64,000 nt of DNA from Nocardia gamkensis NBRC 108242 (GTDB lineage: Bacteria > Actinomycetota > Actinomycetes > Mycobacteriales > Mycobacteriaceae). The DNA lies in the NCBI RefSeq assembly GCF_001612985.1, contig NZ_BDBM01000014.1:62001-126000 (forward strand), written 5' to 3'. Made by a program: the position numbers and the translations under genes. Below are positions 14,466-23,353 of this stretch, piece after piece; position 1 is the stretch's first letter; each line of letters begins with the position of its first letter. Under the pieces are notes generated by a model. That model was not told the DNA's origin. It did not search any database and saw nothing but the letters and a program-made list of their open reading frames with translations.

Positions 14466-15248
14466 TCAGACGGGCGCGACGAGCGCCAGGTCGCCGTCGT
14501 GGCGCCGGTACAGCAGCCCGCCCCGGCCGCTGTCCGGGTCGGTACAGAACAGGAACGGCAGTCCGCCGCGGCACAACGCCGTCGCAGCCTCGGCCGGAGG
14601 CAGGCATGCGGCGGGCTCCGCGTCCACGACGATCGGCGGGATGCTCCGGACCGGCTCCGGCGACCGGATCGGCGGATACGTCGCGCACTGGCGGATGAGC
14701 CGCACGCCCGGCGCTGCCCAGTGCACCACCGCGTCCTGGCCGGTCTCGGCGTCGGTGAACAGGTGGGCCTCGTAATCCATGGCGTCCAGCACCGCGACCG
14801 CTTCGGCGGGCGTGCAGGTGGACAGGGCACACCGCTTGCGGCGAACGATCGGACGCGGCTCCCCGGCGCGGGACAGCGGCGGCCGGGCCGGATCGGGCCA
14901 GGTCCGCGTTTCCCGCGCGGCCAGCCGGGCCAACCGGCGGTCGAGCCGCTCGGCGGCGAAGGTCACCGCGAACCCGCGCGGCCCGGTGACCTGGACCCGG
15001 GTCACGACGTCCCGGTGGCGGACGTCGACCTGCACCACCGTCAGGGCCTCCGGGCCGGGCAGCGCGCCGAGGCGCACCCGGGCGGGAGCGTCGAGATGGT
15101 GTCTGCGCAGCACCCGGGAGACGGCTCGCACCGCCCGCGTGACGTCCAAGGCGGCCACCTCCCCTCGCGTGGTCACCGCGACCTCCGGCCCCGCTGCCGT
15201 CGTCCACTGTTCCGATACGCACCGCAGCCCTGATGAGACCATCGGCAT
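14466..15248 (-). CDS. Dormancy-type ribosome-binding factor (S30AE/HPF-like, similar to M. tuberculosis Rv0079)
   Basis: A 260-aa protein. The N-terminal part (about 25-120) has the S30AE/HPF-like fold pattern (VTRAVRAVSRVLRRHH...LTVVQVDVRHRD...FAAERLDRRLARL). The C-terminal part holds two tandem S30AE C-domain repeats: AVAVLDAMDYEAHLFTDAET near 165-190, and GGLPFLFCTDPDSGRGGLL near 230-250. This arrangement matches Rv0079, a DosR-regulated dormancy-associated translation inhibitor. It probably binds ribosomes in hypoxia or stasis. ATG at 15248 with GGAG 9 nt upstream. A DosR box lies 64 bp upstream, and a DevS-like kinase is the tail-to-tail neighbour. Confidence 0.87.
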   Translation of the reverse strand: MPMVSSGLRCVSEQWTTAAGPEVAVTTRGEVAALDVTRAVRAVSRVLRRHHLDAPARVRLGALPGPEALTVVQVDVRHRDVVTRVQVTGPRGFAVTFAAERLDRRLARLAARETRTWPDPARPPLSRAGEPRPIVRRKRCALSTCTPAEAVAVLDAMDYEAHLFTDAETGQDAVVHWAAPGVRLIRQCATYPPIRSPEPVRSIPPIVVDAEPAACLPPAEAATALCRGGLPFLFCTDPDSGRGGLLYRRHDGDLALVAPV

Positions 15249-15311
15249 TGCCCCGCTCTCCAGATCGATCCGTCCCGCCCCTATGCCAGCACCGCGTGCG
15301 CTGCCGCGAAC

Positions 15312-15326
15312 AGGGCCGAAAGTCCC
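15312..15326 (-). promoter_or_regulatory. DosR-type box upstream of the ribosome factor
   Basis: On the minus strand the sequence is GGGACTTTCGGCCCT, a full match to the DosR core GGGACTTNNGNCCCT. It is centred about 71 bp upstream of the ATG at 15248. By family knowledge this is a binding site of the dormancy response regulator DevR/DosR. Confidence 0.8.
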
Positions 15327-15406
15327 CATCGGCGAAAAGCGCCGGCACAGGCCCGAATCAGGCTGACCGGGCCGGGCAGGGTGTTCGCCCGCGCGGCGAA
15401 GCGCGG

Positions 15407-16549
15407 TCAGGCGGCGCCGAGCACTACGACGGAGTTGTTGCCGCCCATGCCGAGGGAGAGCTTCAGGGTGACGCCGCCCTCGAACGGCGCCGGGCCGTCC
15501 AGCAACCGTGGATGCGCGGGCGCGACGATCGGGGCGGCGGGCACGATGCCGCGCTCGTAGCCGAGCGCGGCCGCCGCCACCTCCACGGCGGCCGCCGCGC
15601 TCTGGCAGTGGCCCACCAGCGGCTTCAGCGCGTAGATGTGCGGAGAGCCCGCGAACAGGTGCTCGATCAGATGATGCTCGGCCACATCGCACTGCCTGGT
15701 CCCGGTGCCGTGCGCGTTGAAATAACGCACGTCTGCGGCGGCGACCTCCGCATCGGCGAGCGCGCGGTGTGCGCAGTCGAGGATCTGCTCGTGCGTCGGG
15801 TCGACCGAGACCACGTGATAGGCGTCGTTGGACATCGCGCCGCCGAGGACCGCGGCGTAGGGCCGGTCCGCCGAACGGGTCAGCACGAACGCCACCGAGG
15901 CCTCCCCCATGCTGAACCCGCGGCTGCCCTGCTGGAAGGGGCGGCACGCGTCCAGCGGTTCGGCGTCGGTGACCGCGGCGCCGAGCCGGACGAAGCTCTC
16001 CACCATGTCCGGGGTGGCGGACAGGTCGGTCGCCACGAAGATCACATCGTCGGCCATGCCCGCGTCCAGCCAGAGCTTCGCGGTGATCAGCGCGACGTTG
16101 GCGGAACTGCACGCGGCGGACACGTTCATGGCCGGCCCGTGGAAGCCGAACTCCTGCATCAGCATCGAGACCGGGGTGGACGGCAACAGCCGCAGATAGT
16201 CCCTCGACCGGCGGTTGCCCCCGTCGACGAGGTAGAAGTCGCGCCAGTCCGCCACGTCGCCGAGCACGATGGCGTGCAGCAGACCGACCGTGCGGCCGGG
16301 CCGCCAGCCCCGCGCGCGGGCGTCGGCGACGGCCTCCCGCGCCGCCTCGTGCACGGCCCGGCCGTAACGGCTCGTGCTCAGCTCGGGATCGCCGCCGTCG
16401 GGCACCAGCGAGACCCAGGCGTCCTCGTCCCGGCCGGGCCCGTAGCCGGGCAGCAGGGCGGCGGCCGACTTGCCGCTGAGCAACCCGTTCCACAGCCGTT
16501 CACGGCCCCATCCGTAGCCGGTGATCGCGCCGATCCCGGCGATGGTCAT
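15407..16549 (-). CDS. Beta-ketoacyl synthase (FabF/KasA-like)
   Basis: A 380-aa thiolase-fold condensing enzyme. The Cys-His-His triad is complete: Cys147 in NVSAACSSANVA, His in FNAHGTGTRQCD, His in LKPLVGHCQSAAA. The C-terminal GMGGNNS loop is also there. It is slightly shorter than FabF (about 410 aa). No acyl carrier protein or other fatty-acid gene adjoins it, so it may serve a specialised lipid or polyketide step; substrate unknown. ATG at 16549; an open frame continues upstream but without synthase similarity. Divergent from the PAS-GGDEF gene. Confidence 0.88.
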   Translation of the reverse strand: MTIAGIGAITGYGWGRERLWNGLLSGKSAAALLPGYGPGRDEDAWVSLVPDGGDPELSTSRYGRAVHEAAREAVADARARGWRPGRTVGLLHAIVLGDVADWRDFYLVDGGNRRSRDYLRLLPSTPVSMLMQEFGFHGPAMNVSAACSSANVALITAKLWLDAGMADDVIFVATDLSATPDMVESFVRLGAAVTDAEPLDACRPFQQGSRGFSMGEASVAFVLTRSADRPYAAVLGGAMSNDAYHVVSVDPTHEQILDCAHRALADAEVAAADVRYFNAHGTGTRQCDVAEHHLIEHLFAGSPHIYALKPLVGHCQSAAAAVEVAAAALGYERGIVPAAPIVAPAHPRLLDGPAPFEGGVTLKLSLGMGGNNSVVVLGAA

Positions 16550-16825
16550 AGGATCTCGATGCCTCGGCGGAGTTCGGAACCGCGCGGCGGTGTTCGGGTC
16601 GGCACCCGGCATGTCTCGCTCCTTCGCCGGCTGCCCGGGACGCTCGAGCGGTACGCCCCTTCTCGACTCGGCAACCGGTATCTGCCATGATCGCCGGACC
16701 CCGGCCGAGAACGTGCCAGTACTGTGATCGAAGCAATACCGTGGACGATGTGATCTTGTACACGTCGATACCAGAATGATCCCGTGTTCCAATGGCCATA
16801 ATCGGGTCGATGATCGGGGGTTCGA

Positions 16826-18175
16826 GTGGGTGACGACAAGCTGGCCGCCGCGGTCGACGCCGCCGAACAGCTGGCCGCGCGCTACCGCTCCCTGGTCGAA
16901 CACACCCCGGACGGAATCTGTGTGCACGAGCGCGGCCGGGTCGTCTACGTCAACCCGGCGACCGTGCGCCTGCTCGCCGCGGAGAACGCCGAGGAGATCG
17001 TCGGCCGCCCGCTGACCGACTTCGTCCACCCCGCGTCCGTCCCGTCGATGCTCGACCGCATCAGCACCCTCACCACCGCGGGCGCGGCCTCGATCCCCAC
17101 CGAGATGACGCTGATGCGGGTGGACGGCGGCACCGTCCCGGTGGAGACGGTGTCGGTGCTGACCGCCTGGCACGACCGCCTCGCCTACCAGGTGGTGATC
17201 CACGACCTCACCGCCCAGCGCCACGCCGAGGCCGCGCAGCGCAGAGCCGAGCACTACTTCACCACGGTCGTCTCCCAGTTGGAGGAGGGCGTCGTGGTGA
17301 TCGATCCGGAGGGCCGCATCGAATCGATGAACCCGGCGGCCAAACGCATCTTCGGCACCGAGGGACCCGACCGTCAGGTGATCGGGCGCACCATCCAGTC
17401 GCTGCCGCTGGTGCTGCTGGACGCGAACGCCCAGCTGCTGCCGCCGAGCCGCCATCCCGTGGCGCGCACGCTCGCCACGGGCGAGACCATCACCGGCTAC
17501 GTCTTCGGCGTCGACCGGGTGGACGGTCAGCGCCGCTGGCTGTCGGGCAGCAGCCGCCTGCTCAACCCCGGCGACCCGCGCTCCTCGGCGGTGTCCTCCT
17601 TCGCCGACATCACCGAATTCCGTGCCAGCAGGCGGCAATTGGAGTATCAGGCCACGCACGACTCGCTCACCGGGCTGGCCAACCGCTCGCTGATCCTTTC
17701 CCAGCTGGCCGCCGCGCTGGCCAGCACCGACGAACTGCTGCCGGTGTCCACCGTGCTGTTCATCGACCTGGACGGGTTCAAGGCGATCAACGACACCCTC
17801 GGGCACGCCATCGGCGACACGGTGCTGCAGATCGTCGCCCAGCGGTTGCAGCGCGCGCTGCGCGGCGACGACATCGTCGGCAGGCTCGGCGGTGACGAGT
17901 TCCTGGTGCTGCTGTCCGGCCGCACCCGCCGCGTCGACATCGAAGCACTGGTGAGCAGATTGCGTTCCACCATGGCCGAGCCGATCATCGCGCGCGGGCA
18001 CCGGATCGAGGTGAACGCCTCGATCGGCGTCACCGAACTCGAGGTCGGCGATCGGCGCAGCCCGGAAGCCGTGCTGCACGACGCGGACCTGGCGATGTAC
18101 CGCGCGAAGCCGCCGGGGCGACGCGAAGGCACCGTCACCAAGGGCCGCAGGCCGAACAGCACCCACGCCTCCTGA
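16826..18175 (+). CDS. Diguanylate cyclase with two PAS domains
   Basis: A 449-aa cytoplasmic protein. PAS 1 (about residues 18-130: YRSLVEHTPDGICVHERGRV) and PAS 2 (about 145-270: VSQLEEGVVVIDPEGRIESMN) are followed by a GGDEF domain (about 285-435) with DSLTGLANR, FIDLDGFKAINDTLGH and the intact active site RLGGDEFLVLL. It should make c-di-GMP. I see no EAL domain and no membrane segment. There is no RxxD product-inhibition motif directly before GGDEF. GTG at 16826 with GGGGG upstream. The downstream ABM gene starts 5 bp after its stop. Confidence 0.93.
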   Translation: MGDDKLAAAVDAAEQLAARYRSLVEHTPDGICVHERGRVVYVNPATVRLLAAENAEEIVGRPLTDFVHPASVPSMLDRISTLTTAGAASIPTEMTLMRVDGGTVPVETVSVLTAWHDRLAYQVVIHDLTAQRHAEAAQRRAEHYFTTVVSQLEEGVVVIDPEGRIESMNPAAKRIFGTEGPDRQVIGRTIQSLPLVLLDANAQLLPPSRHPVARTLATGETITGYVFGVDRVDGQRRWLSGSSRLLNPGDPRSSAVSSFADITEFRASRRQLEYQATHDSLTGLANRSLILSQLAAALASTDELLPVSTVLFIDLDGFKAINDTLGHAIGDTVLQIVAQRLQRALRGDDIVGRLGGDEFLVLLSGRTRRVDIEALVSRLRSTMAEPIIARGHRIEVNASIGVTELEVGDRRSPEAVLHDADLAMYRAKPPGRREGTVTKGRRPNSTHAS

Positions 18176-18180
18176 CGCGC

Positions 18181-18516
18181 ATGATCATCGAACACGCCCT
18201 GCTGCCGGTTCGCCCCGAGCGTGCGGCCGATTTCGAGGCCGCTTTCGCCGCGGCGCGGCCGATCATCGCGAGCATGCCCGGCTTCTTGTCGCTGTCGCTG
18301 TCGCGCGGTGTGGAGTCGCCGGGCAACTACCTGCTCCGGGTGGAATGGGACCGGCTCGACGATCACGTCGTCGGGTTCCGCGGCTCGCCGGAATATCAGC
18401 GCTGGAAGGACCTGCTACACCACTTCTACGACCCGTTCCCGGTGGTCGAGCACTTCACGCCGGTACCGCTCACCCCGGACCACGACCCGGGCCCCACTTC
18501 GCGGCCAGGGCACTGA
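18181..18516 (+). CDS. Antibiotic biosynthesis monooxygenase (ABM) family protein
   Basis: A 111-aa ferredoxin-like dimeric alpha/beta-barrel protein. The pattern EHALLPVRPERAADFEAAFA, IIASMPGFLSLSLSRGVE and LLRVEWDRLDDHVVGFR is typical of ABM proteins (YgiN/LsrG-like). These act as small cofactor-free oxygenases or haem-related enzymes; the substrate is unknown. It begins 5 bp after the cyclase stop, so the two are likely cotranscribed, with no obvious functional link. Confidence 0.85.
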   Translation: MIIEHALLPVRPERAADFEAAFAAARPIIASMPGFLSLSLSRGVESPGNYLLRVEWDRLDDHVVGFRGSPEYQRWKDLLHHFYDPFPVVEHFTPVPLTPDHDPGPTSRPGH

Positions 18517-18636
18517 CCTGCGGTTGCGGCGAGCCCGCCGCCGCCCCGGTAAACTCGACAACTCTGCTTTCCGCGCGTTCACCTGCCCGGCCGGGGTAGC
18601 GGGCGCGCGCCTGTTCGCGGTGACAAGGAGTTCAGT

Positions 18637-20934
18637 TTGCCCGACCTCACTCAGGACCGTGCCGCCCACGACGGCACCCCCGAGCGGACCCGCGAGACCG
18701 ACCGGGAACAGGCGTATCTGTCGGTGCTGTACGAGCGGCTGGACGAGATGCGCGACTACGCGCGTAACCGGTTGCGCACGGTGCTGCTGGAGACCGGGGG
18801 CACCCCGCAGGCGCGTAGCGAACGAGAGTCCTTCAGCCAGCTCTACACCGAGGACCTGGCGAAATACGACGCCGCCGAGCACGGCCTGTGTTTCGGCCGC
18901 ATCGACCTCGACGGAGAGCAGGAGGAGTACCGCTACATCGGCAGGCTCGGCATCCTCGATGAGAAGGACGACTACGAGAGCCTGCTGCTGGACTGGCGCG
19001 CCCCGCTGGCGAGACCGTTCTACCTGGCCACCACCGCGGCGCCGGACGGTGTGACCCGGCGCAGGCACATCCGCTCGCGCAATCGCAAGGTCACCGCAAT
19101 CAACGACGAGTACCTCGATCTGGAGGCCGCGCGCCGGGCCGGCGTCACCGACGCCGACGGCGGTGTCGGCAGCGAGAGCGCGCTGCTGTCCGCGCTCAAC
19201 GCCGCGCGCACCGGTCACATGAACGACATCGTCGAGACCATCCAGCACGAGCAGGACGCGATCATCCGCTCCGAGCACAAGAGCGTGCTCGTCGTGCAGG
19301 GCGGGCCCGGCACCGGCAAGACCGCCGTCGCGCTGCATCGCGCGGCGTATCTGCTCTACACCTACCGTCAGCAGCTGGCCAAGAGCGGCGTGCTGATCAT
19401 CGGACCGAACGCCACCTTCTTGGACTACATCGGCCAGGTGCTGCCGTCGCTCGGCGAGACCGGCGTGCTGCTGTCCACCATCGGCGATCTGTATCCGGGC
19501 GTGCGCGCGGCCCGCGAGGACTCGCTGCGCGCGGGCGAGATCAAGGGCTCGCTGACGATCCTGGAGGTGCTCAAGCAGGCGGTGCGCGACCGCCAGGAAG
19601 TGCCCGCCGAACCTGTCCGGCTCAGCTTCGACGGCTATCCGGTCACGCTGGATCGCAAGATCGCCACCAAGGCCCGCGGCCGCGCCCGGTCCTCACGCCG
19701 CCCGCACAACCTGGCCCGGCCGATCTTCGCCGCCTCGGTGATCGACGCGCTGACCGATCAGCTGGCCGAGACCATGGGCTCCGATCTCTCCGGCGGCCCC
19801 AGCCTGCTCAGCTCGGCCGACCTCACCGAGATCCGCGACGACATGCGGGCCGATCCGCAGATCCAGGCCGCCATCGCGAAACTCTGGCCGATCCTGTCCC
19901 CGCAGGACGTGCTGGCCGACCTGCTCGCCGACCCGAAGCGGCTGGACCGGGCCGCGAGCTCGCTGGACCCGGCCGACCGCGCCGAACTGCTGCGACCGGA
20001 CGACGGGCGGTTCAGCGCCGCCGACGCGCCGCTGCTGGACGAGCTGGCCGAGCTGCTCGGCGTGGACGACACCGAGGAACGCGAGCGCGCCCGTCGCCGC
20101 TGGCGCGCCCGGATCGCCGAGGCGCAGGACGCCCTCGACATCCTCACCGGCTCCGCCCCGCAGGATCTCGAGGACGATCTCGATCCCGAGATCCTCATGG
20201 CCTACGACCTGATCGACGCGAGCCAGCTGGCCGAACGACAGGACACCCGCTCCCGCCAGACGACCGCGGAGCGCGCCGCGGGCGATCGCACCTGGACCTA
20301 CGGTCATGTGATCGTGGACGAGGCGCAGGAGCTGTCGGAGATGGCGTGGCGCATGGTGATGCGGCGCATCCCGAACCGGTGGGTCACCGTGGTCGGGGAC
20401 GTCGCCCAGACCGGCGACCCGGCGGGCGCGTCCTCGTGGCAGCAGATGCTGGAGCCCTACGTCGCGTCCCGGTGGAAGCTGACCGAGCTCACCGTCAACT
20501 ACCGCACCCCCGCGGAGATCATGGACGTCGCGGCCGACGTCCTTGCCGCCATCGATCCGGCGGCGACCGCTCCGCGTTCGGTCCGCGAGACCGGCGTCGC
20601 GCCGCGTGCGTACCGGGTCGCGCCCGGCGAGGTGCACGCGGAGGTGGCCGGGCTGGTCGCCACCGAGACGGGGCCGGGCACCACGGCGGTGATCGCGCCG
20701 CAGGCGCTGGTGGCGGAGTTGGCCGATCTCGCGGGCGAGTCGGTGCGGGTGCTGACCGTGCACGAGGTGAAGGGCTTGGAGTTCGACGCGGTCTACCTGG
20801 TGGAACCGCAGGACATCCTCGGCGAATCGCCCCGCGGGCTCAACGATCTGTACGTCGCGCTGACGCGCGCCACCCAGCGGCTCGGCGTGGTGCACGGCGC
20901 GGACCTGCCCGGCGTGCTCGCCCGGCTGCGCTGA
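18637..20934 (+). CDS. helR: HelR/HelD-like RNA polymerase-recycling ATPase
   Basis: A 765-aa SF1 (UvrD/Rep-like) ATPase. An N-terminal coiled-coil (REQAYLSVLYERLDEMRDYA) is followed by the HelD-type motif (YIGRLGILDEKDDYESLLLDWRAP split over about residues 106-130). Walker A is VQGGPGTGKTAVALHRAAYL near 226. Walker B is VIVDEAQELSEMAW near 560. The C-terminal motifs include VLTVHEVKGLEFDAVYLV and LYVALTRATQRL. HelR-type proteins displace rifamycins from RNA polymerase and recycle stalled enzyme, giving rifamycin tolerance. Start is TTG at 18637, six bases after AAGGAG. No rifamycin-associated element was recognised upstream. The symbol is by similarity. Confidence 0.9.
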   Translation: MPDLTQDRAAHDGTPERTRETDREQAYLSVLYERLDEMRDYARNRLRTVLLETGGTPQARSERESFSQLYTEDLAKYDAAEHGLCFGRIDLDGEQEEYRYIGRLGILDEKDDYESLLLDWRAPLARPFYLATTAAPDGVTRRRHIRSRNRKVTAINDEYLDLEAARRAGVTDADGGVGSESALLSALNAARTGHMNDIVETIQHEQDAIIRSEHKSVLVVQGGPGTGKTAVALHRAAYLLYTYRQQLAKSGVLIIGPNATFLDYIGQVLPSLGETGVLLSTIGDLYPGVRAAREDSLRAGEIKGSLTILEVLKQAVRDRQEVPAEPVRLSFDGYPVTLDRKIATKARGRARSSRRPHNLARPIFAASVIDALTDQLAETMGSDLSGGPSLLSSADLTEIRDDMRADPQIQAAIAKLWPILSPQDVLADLLADPKRLDRAASSLDPADRAELLRPDDGRFSAADAPLLDELAELLGVDDTEERERARRRWRARIAEAQDALDILTGSAPQDLEDDLDPEILMAYDLIDASQLAERQDTRSRQTTAERAAGDRTWTYGHVIVDEAQELSEMAWRMVMRRIPNRWVTVVGDVAQTGDPAGASSWQQMLEPYVASRWKLTELTVNYRTPAEIMDVAADVLAAIDPAATAPRSVRETGVAPRAYRVAPGEVHAEVAGLVATETGPGTTAVIAPQALVAELADLAGESVRVLTVHEVKGLEFDAVYLVEPQDILGESPRGLNDLYVALTRATQRLGVVHGADLPGVLARLR

Positions 20935-20957
20935 TCGGCGCCCGGACCTCGGAACGA

Positions 20958-21005
20958 GAAAGGCTCCGCGCCACATCGCGATTCGCGATGGACACGGAGC
21001 CTTTC
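20958..21005. terminator. Bidirectional terminator between helR and usp
   Basis: Outer arms GAAAGGCTCCG (20958-20968) and CGGAGCCTTTC (20995-21005) enclose an inner palindrome CATCGCGA-T-TCGCGATG. A's before the stem and T's at its end serve both directions. It sits between two convergent genes. Confidence 0.75.
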
Positions 21006-21019
21006 GATCGTCGCGAGAC

Positions 21020-21472
21020 TCAGCGCACGGTGTGCACGATCAGCACGTCGGAGCGGGACTTGCGCGCCACGTCGGAGGGCACCGAGCCGAGCAGCCGCCC
21101 GGCCAGGGTGTTCAGGCCCCGGTTACCGACGACCAACAGGTCGGCGTCGACCTCCTTCATCAGCGCGAGCAGCGATTCCACCGGCTCGCCGACGATCGCG
21201 CGCTCGACGATGTCGGCCGCACCCACCGCGATCGCCTTGTCGCGGGCGATGCGCAGGATCTCGTTGGTCGGCGCGGAACCGCGTACCTGGTAGGCCTCTT
21301 CCTTCAGCACGTCGGCCGCGGCCGCGACATCGCGGTCGTCGGTCGGGTAGTACGCGCAGGCGATGACCAGGGTCGCGCCGGACACACCGGCCAGGGCCCC
21401 TGCCTTCTCGACGGCGACATACGACGAGTCCGAGCCATCGGTACCGACGACAATGGTCCGGTAGGCGGTCAT
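21020..21472 (-). CDS. Universal stress protein (UspA fold), ATP-binding type
   Basis: A single-domain USP of 150 aa, similar in place and type to M. tuberculosis Rv1636. The N-terminus YRTIVVGTDGSDSSYVAVEKA and the C-terminal ATP-binding motif G-2x-G-9x-G(S) in VVGNRGLNTLAGRLLGSVPS are intact, so it should bind ATP or cAMP. ATG at 21472 follows GGAGGAG. It stands alone; an inverted repeat lies 46 bp upstream. Confidence 0.95.
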   Translation of the reverse strand: MTAYRTIVVGTDGSDSSYVAVEKAGALAGVSGATLVIACAYYPTDDRDVAAAADVLKEEAYQVRGSAPTNEILRIARDKAIAVGAADIVERAIVGEPVESLLALMKEVDADLLVVGNRGLNTLAGRLLGSVPSDVARKSRSDVLIVHTVR

Positions 21473-21959
21473 TCTCTCCTCCAACTATGCGGTGGGTCAG
21501 GTGCCGCGCACGGGTTCGTCCCGGTTCGACCGGGACGCCGGCGCGGCGACTGGGCTCGACCATAGCGGCAAACCGGGCGGAAATATCAGAAATCGCAAGA
21601 CATCACACTCGGGGTGTTCGGCCATTCCCGCCGCGGATTCGCCAGGGAATGCCGGAAGGGCCTGAGCAACCAGGGAAGACTCAATTCCAGGGAACTAAAC
21701 CTGTGAGGTGCCACAACCGCGTCGAACCGTTTTGCGGCCCTGGGATATTCATCACAGAGCCAGGTCCGTCACATGAAGACCGGCCTGTCCGGCACGTGAA
21801 TCGCGCGCCGGGAACAGGTCGATGGGAACCGGACTACCGTGCCGCCAGGGCCACTGCCGATAGTTTGCCCAGAATATGCCATGAATCGCTCCTATGCGGT
21901 CCATGGCTTCCTCTTCCTGCGCTGAAAACGATGCGCAATATCAGCGCGCAGGGGCGGGA
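21473..21959. other. Intergenic stretch upstream of usp, with an inverted repeat
   Basis: No gene is supported; frames here have poor codon use. At 21518-21536 there is a perfect inverted repeat GTCCCGGT-TCG-ACCGGGAC, 46-64 bp before the usp ATG. It could be an operator or a leader hairpin. No DosR or CRP consensus was found here. Confidence 0.5.
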
Positions 21960-22373
21960 CTAGAGGTCGAAAAGGGGCCCGGTGATGGTCGATCCGAGTT
22001 CGTCGACATGTGCGAAGAACGCGAACAACATCAGGGCGGCACCCGCCAGAGCCACGTCCTTGCTGAACTGGATCAGCTCGCTCTGCTTGGTCTCCTCATC
22101 GGTCTCCTGCCAGAACCGGTGCATCACGACGGCGGTGGGCAGCAGCGCGAGAACGAGCAGCAGAGCACCGAGGTCGGCCCAGACACCCAGCAGCACGCTC
22201 AGGCCGCCGAGGGCGAACAGCAGGCCCGAGCCGAGCACGGCGGCCTTCGCCATCGGGACTCCCTTGCTCTGGGCGTACCCCGCCATCGCCTCGGTCTGCG
22301 TGAAGTGCCCGAGGGCGGAAGTCAGGAACAGCACCGCGAACAACACTCGTCCGATCAACACCACGACGTCCAT
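21960..22373 (-). CDS. DoxX family membrane protein
   Basis: A 137-aa protein with four hydrophobic helices (about residues 3-22, 45-65, 68-85, 108-125) and the DoxX-type start VVLIGRVLFAVLFLTSALGHF. Family members are quinone-linked or thiol-redox membrane proteins; its exact role is unknown. ATG at 22373 with GGAG six bases upstream. It lies 28 bp downstream of the AraC regulator on the same strand and probably shares its transcript. Confidence 0.85.
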   Translation of the reverse strand: MDVVVLIGRVLFAVLFLTSALGHFTQTEAMAGYAQSKGVPMAKAAVLGSGLLFALGGLSVLLGVWADLGALLLVLALLPTAVVMHRFWQETDEETKQSELIQFSKDVALAGAALMLFAFFAHVDELGSTITGPLFDL

Positions 22374-22401
22374 GTCCGGCTCCTCGTCGGCAGTCCGGCA
22401 A

Positions 22402-23301
22402 CTAATCCCGCGTCCGTACGACCTTCGCGGTGACCTCGTTGCGGAAGCGTAGCGAATTCTTGGCGTATTCGAGGGGGGCCATACCCACTTCCGTGGTGAA
22501 CTCACGCGAGAAGTGCGCCTGGTCGAAATAACCGAGTTCCGCGGCCAACGCCGCGAGATCTTCGGTACGGCCCTTCGCCAGCAGATCGGCGCCGTCCTGC
22601 AACCGGTAGCGCCGCAGCACCCATTTCGGACCCGCACCGACGTACCTGCGGAACATGCGCTGCAATGTACGGGCGGGCACATCGAATCGCTCGGCGATCT
22701 GATCGACCCTGGTCAGCTCCTGGTCGGTGGCCATGGCGTCGACGATGCGCAGCACCAGGTGATACGTAGGGTCCGCCACGACGGGATGGTCCGCGAGGTA
22801 GTTCTCGACGACCAGGCGGCGCCGCTCGGCGGTCGGCGCGTCGAACACCCGCTCGGTCAGGCTCGCGGCGTCGGGCAGCACGTCGCCGATGGGCACGGCG
22901 CGGTCGCGGAACGAGCCGACATCGAGGCCGGTGAACGCGCCGAACCCGCCCGCGCGGAAACGGATCCCGAACGTCTCCCCCTGCCCGCTGAGTTCACGAA
23001 TGAATTTCGTGGTGACCACGCCGTTGACGAATCCGCCGGTGCGCGTCTCGGATCGCTCGAAGGTGAGGTTCACGCTCGGGTAGGACAGCACCTCGGCTCG
23101 GTAGGGCGGCCTGCCGCGCAGATCCCACCGCACCGCCCAGTACCACTCGACGTAGCGGTCCACCGCCGGGCTCGGCGGCAAGCGGAGCAGGGAGCGATGC
23201 TTCGCCTGCTCGTCCGGGTGCAGGATTCCCTTGGTGTCGGTGGGCGCGGCGGGGTTGCGGGCCTGCGGCGGCTCGGCGGCGGATTCGGCACTAGGCGCCA
23301 C
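22402..23301 (-). CDS. AraC family transcriptional regulator
   Basis: A 299-aa regulator. The N-terminal part (about 40-175) is of the DUF6597 type (YVEWYWAVRWDLRGRPP, then RFRAGGFGAFTGLDV). The C-terminal AraC HTH (about 195-290) has the usual pattern DQIAERFDVPARTLQRMFRRYVG and LAAELGYFDQAHFSREF. Start is GTG at 23301. It is divergent from the VOC gene with only 52 bp between the starts, so it may control that gene as well as the DoxX gene downstream. Confidence 0.9.
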   Translation of the reverse strand: MAPSAESAAEPPQARNPAAPTDTKGILHPDEQAKHRSLLRLPPSPAVDRYVEWYWAVRWDLRGRPPYRAEVLSYPSVNLTFERSETRTGGFVNGVVTTKFIRELSGQGETFGIRFRAGGFGAFTGLDVGSFRDRAVPIGDVLPDAASLTERVFDAPTAERRRLVVENYLADHPVVADPTYHLVLRIVDAMATDQELTRVDQIAERFDVPARTLQRMFRRYVGAGPKWVLRRYRLQDGADLLAKGRTEDLAALAAELGYFDQAHFSREFTTEVGMAPLEYAKNSLRFRNEVTAKVVRTRD

Positions 23302-23353
23302 GGTGTCGCTTTCTTACAAGACCCACCGGCCGCGACCGGCGAAAGTGGTGGGC

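Noticed and set aside
18517..18636. Rifamycin-associated element upstream of helR
   Set aside because: No inverted repeat of that type could be found in the 120 bp before the TTG start.
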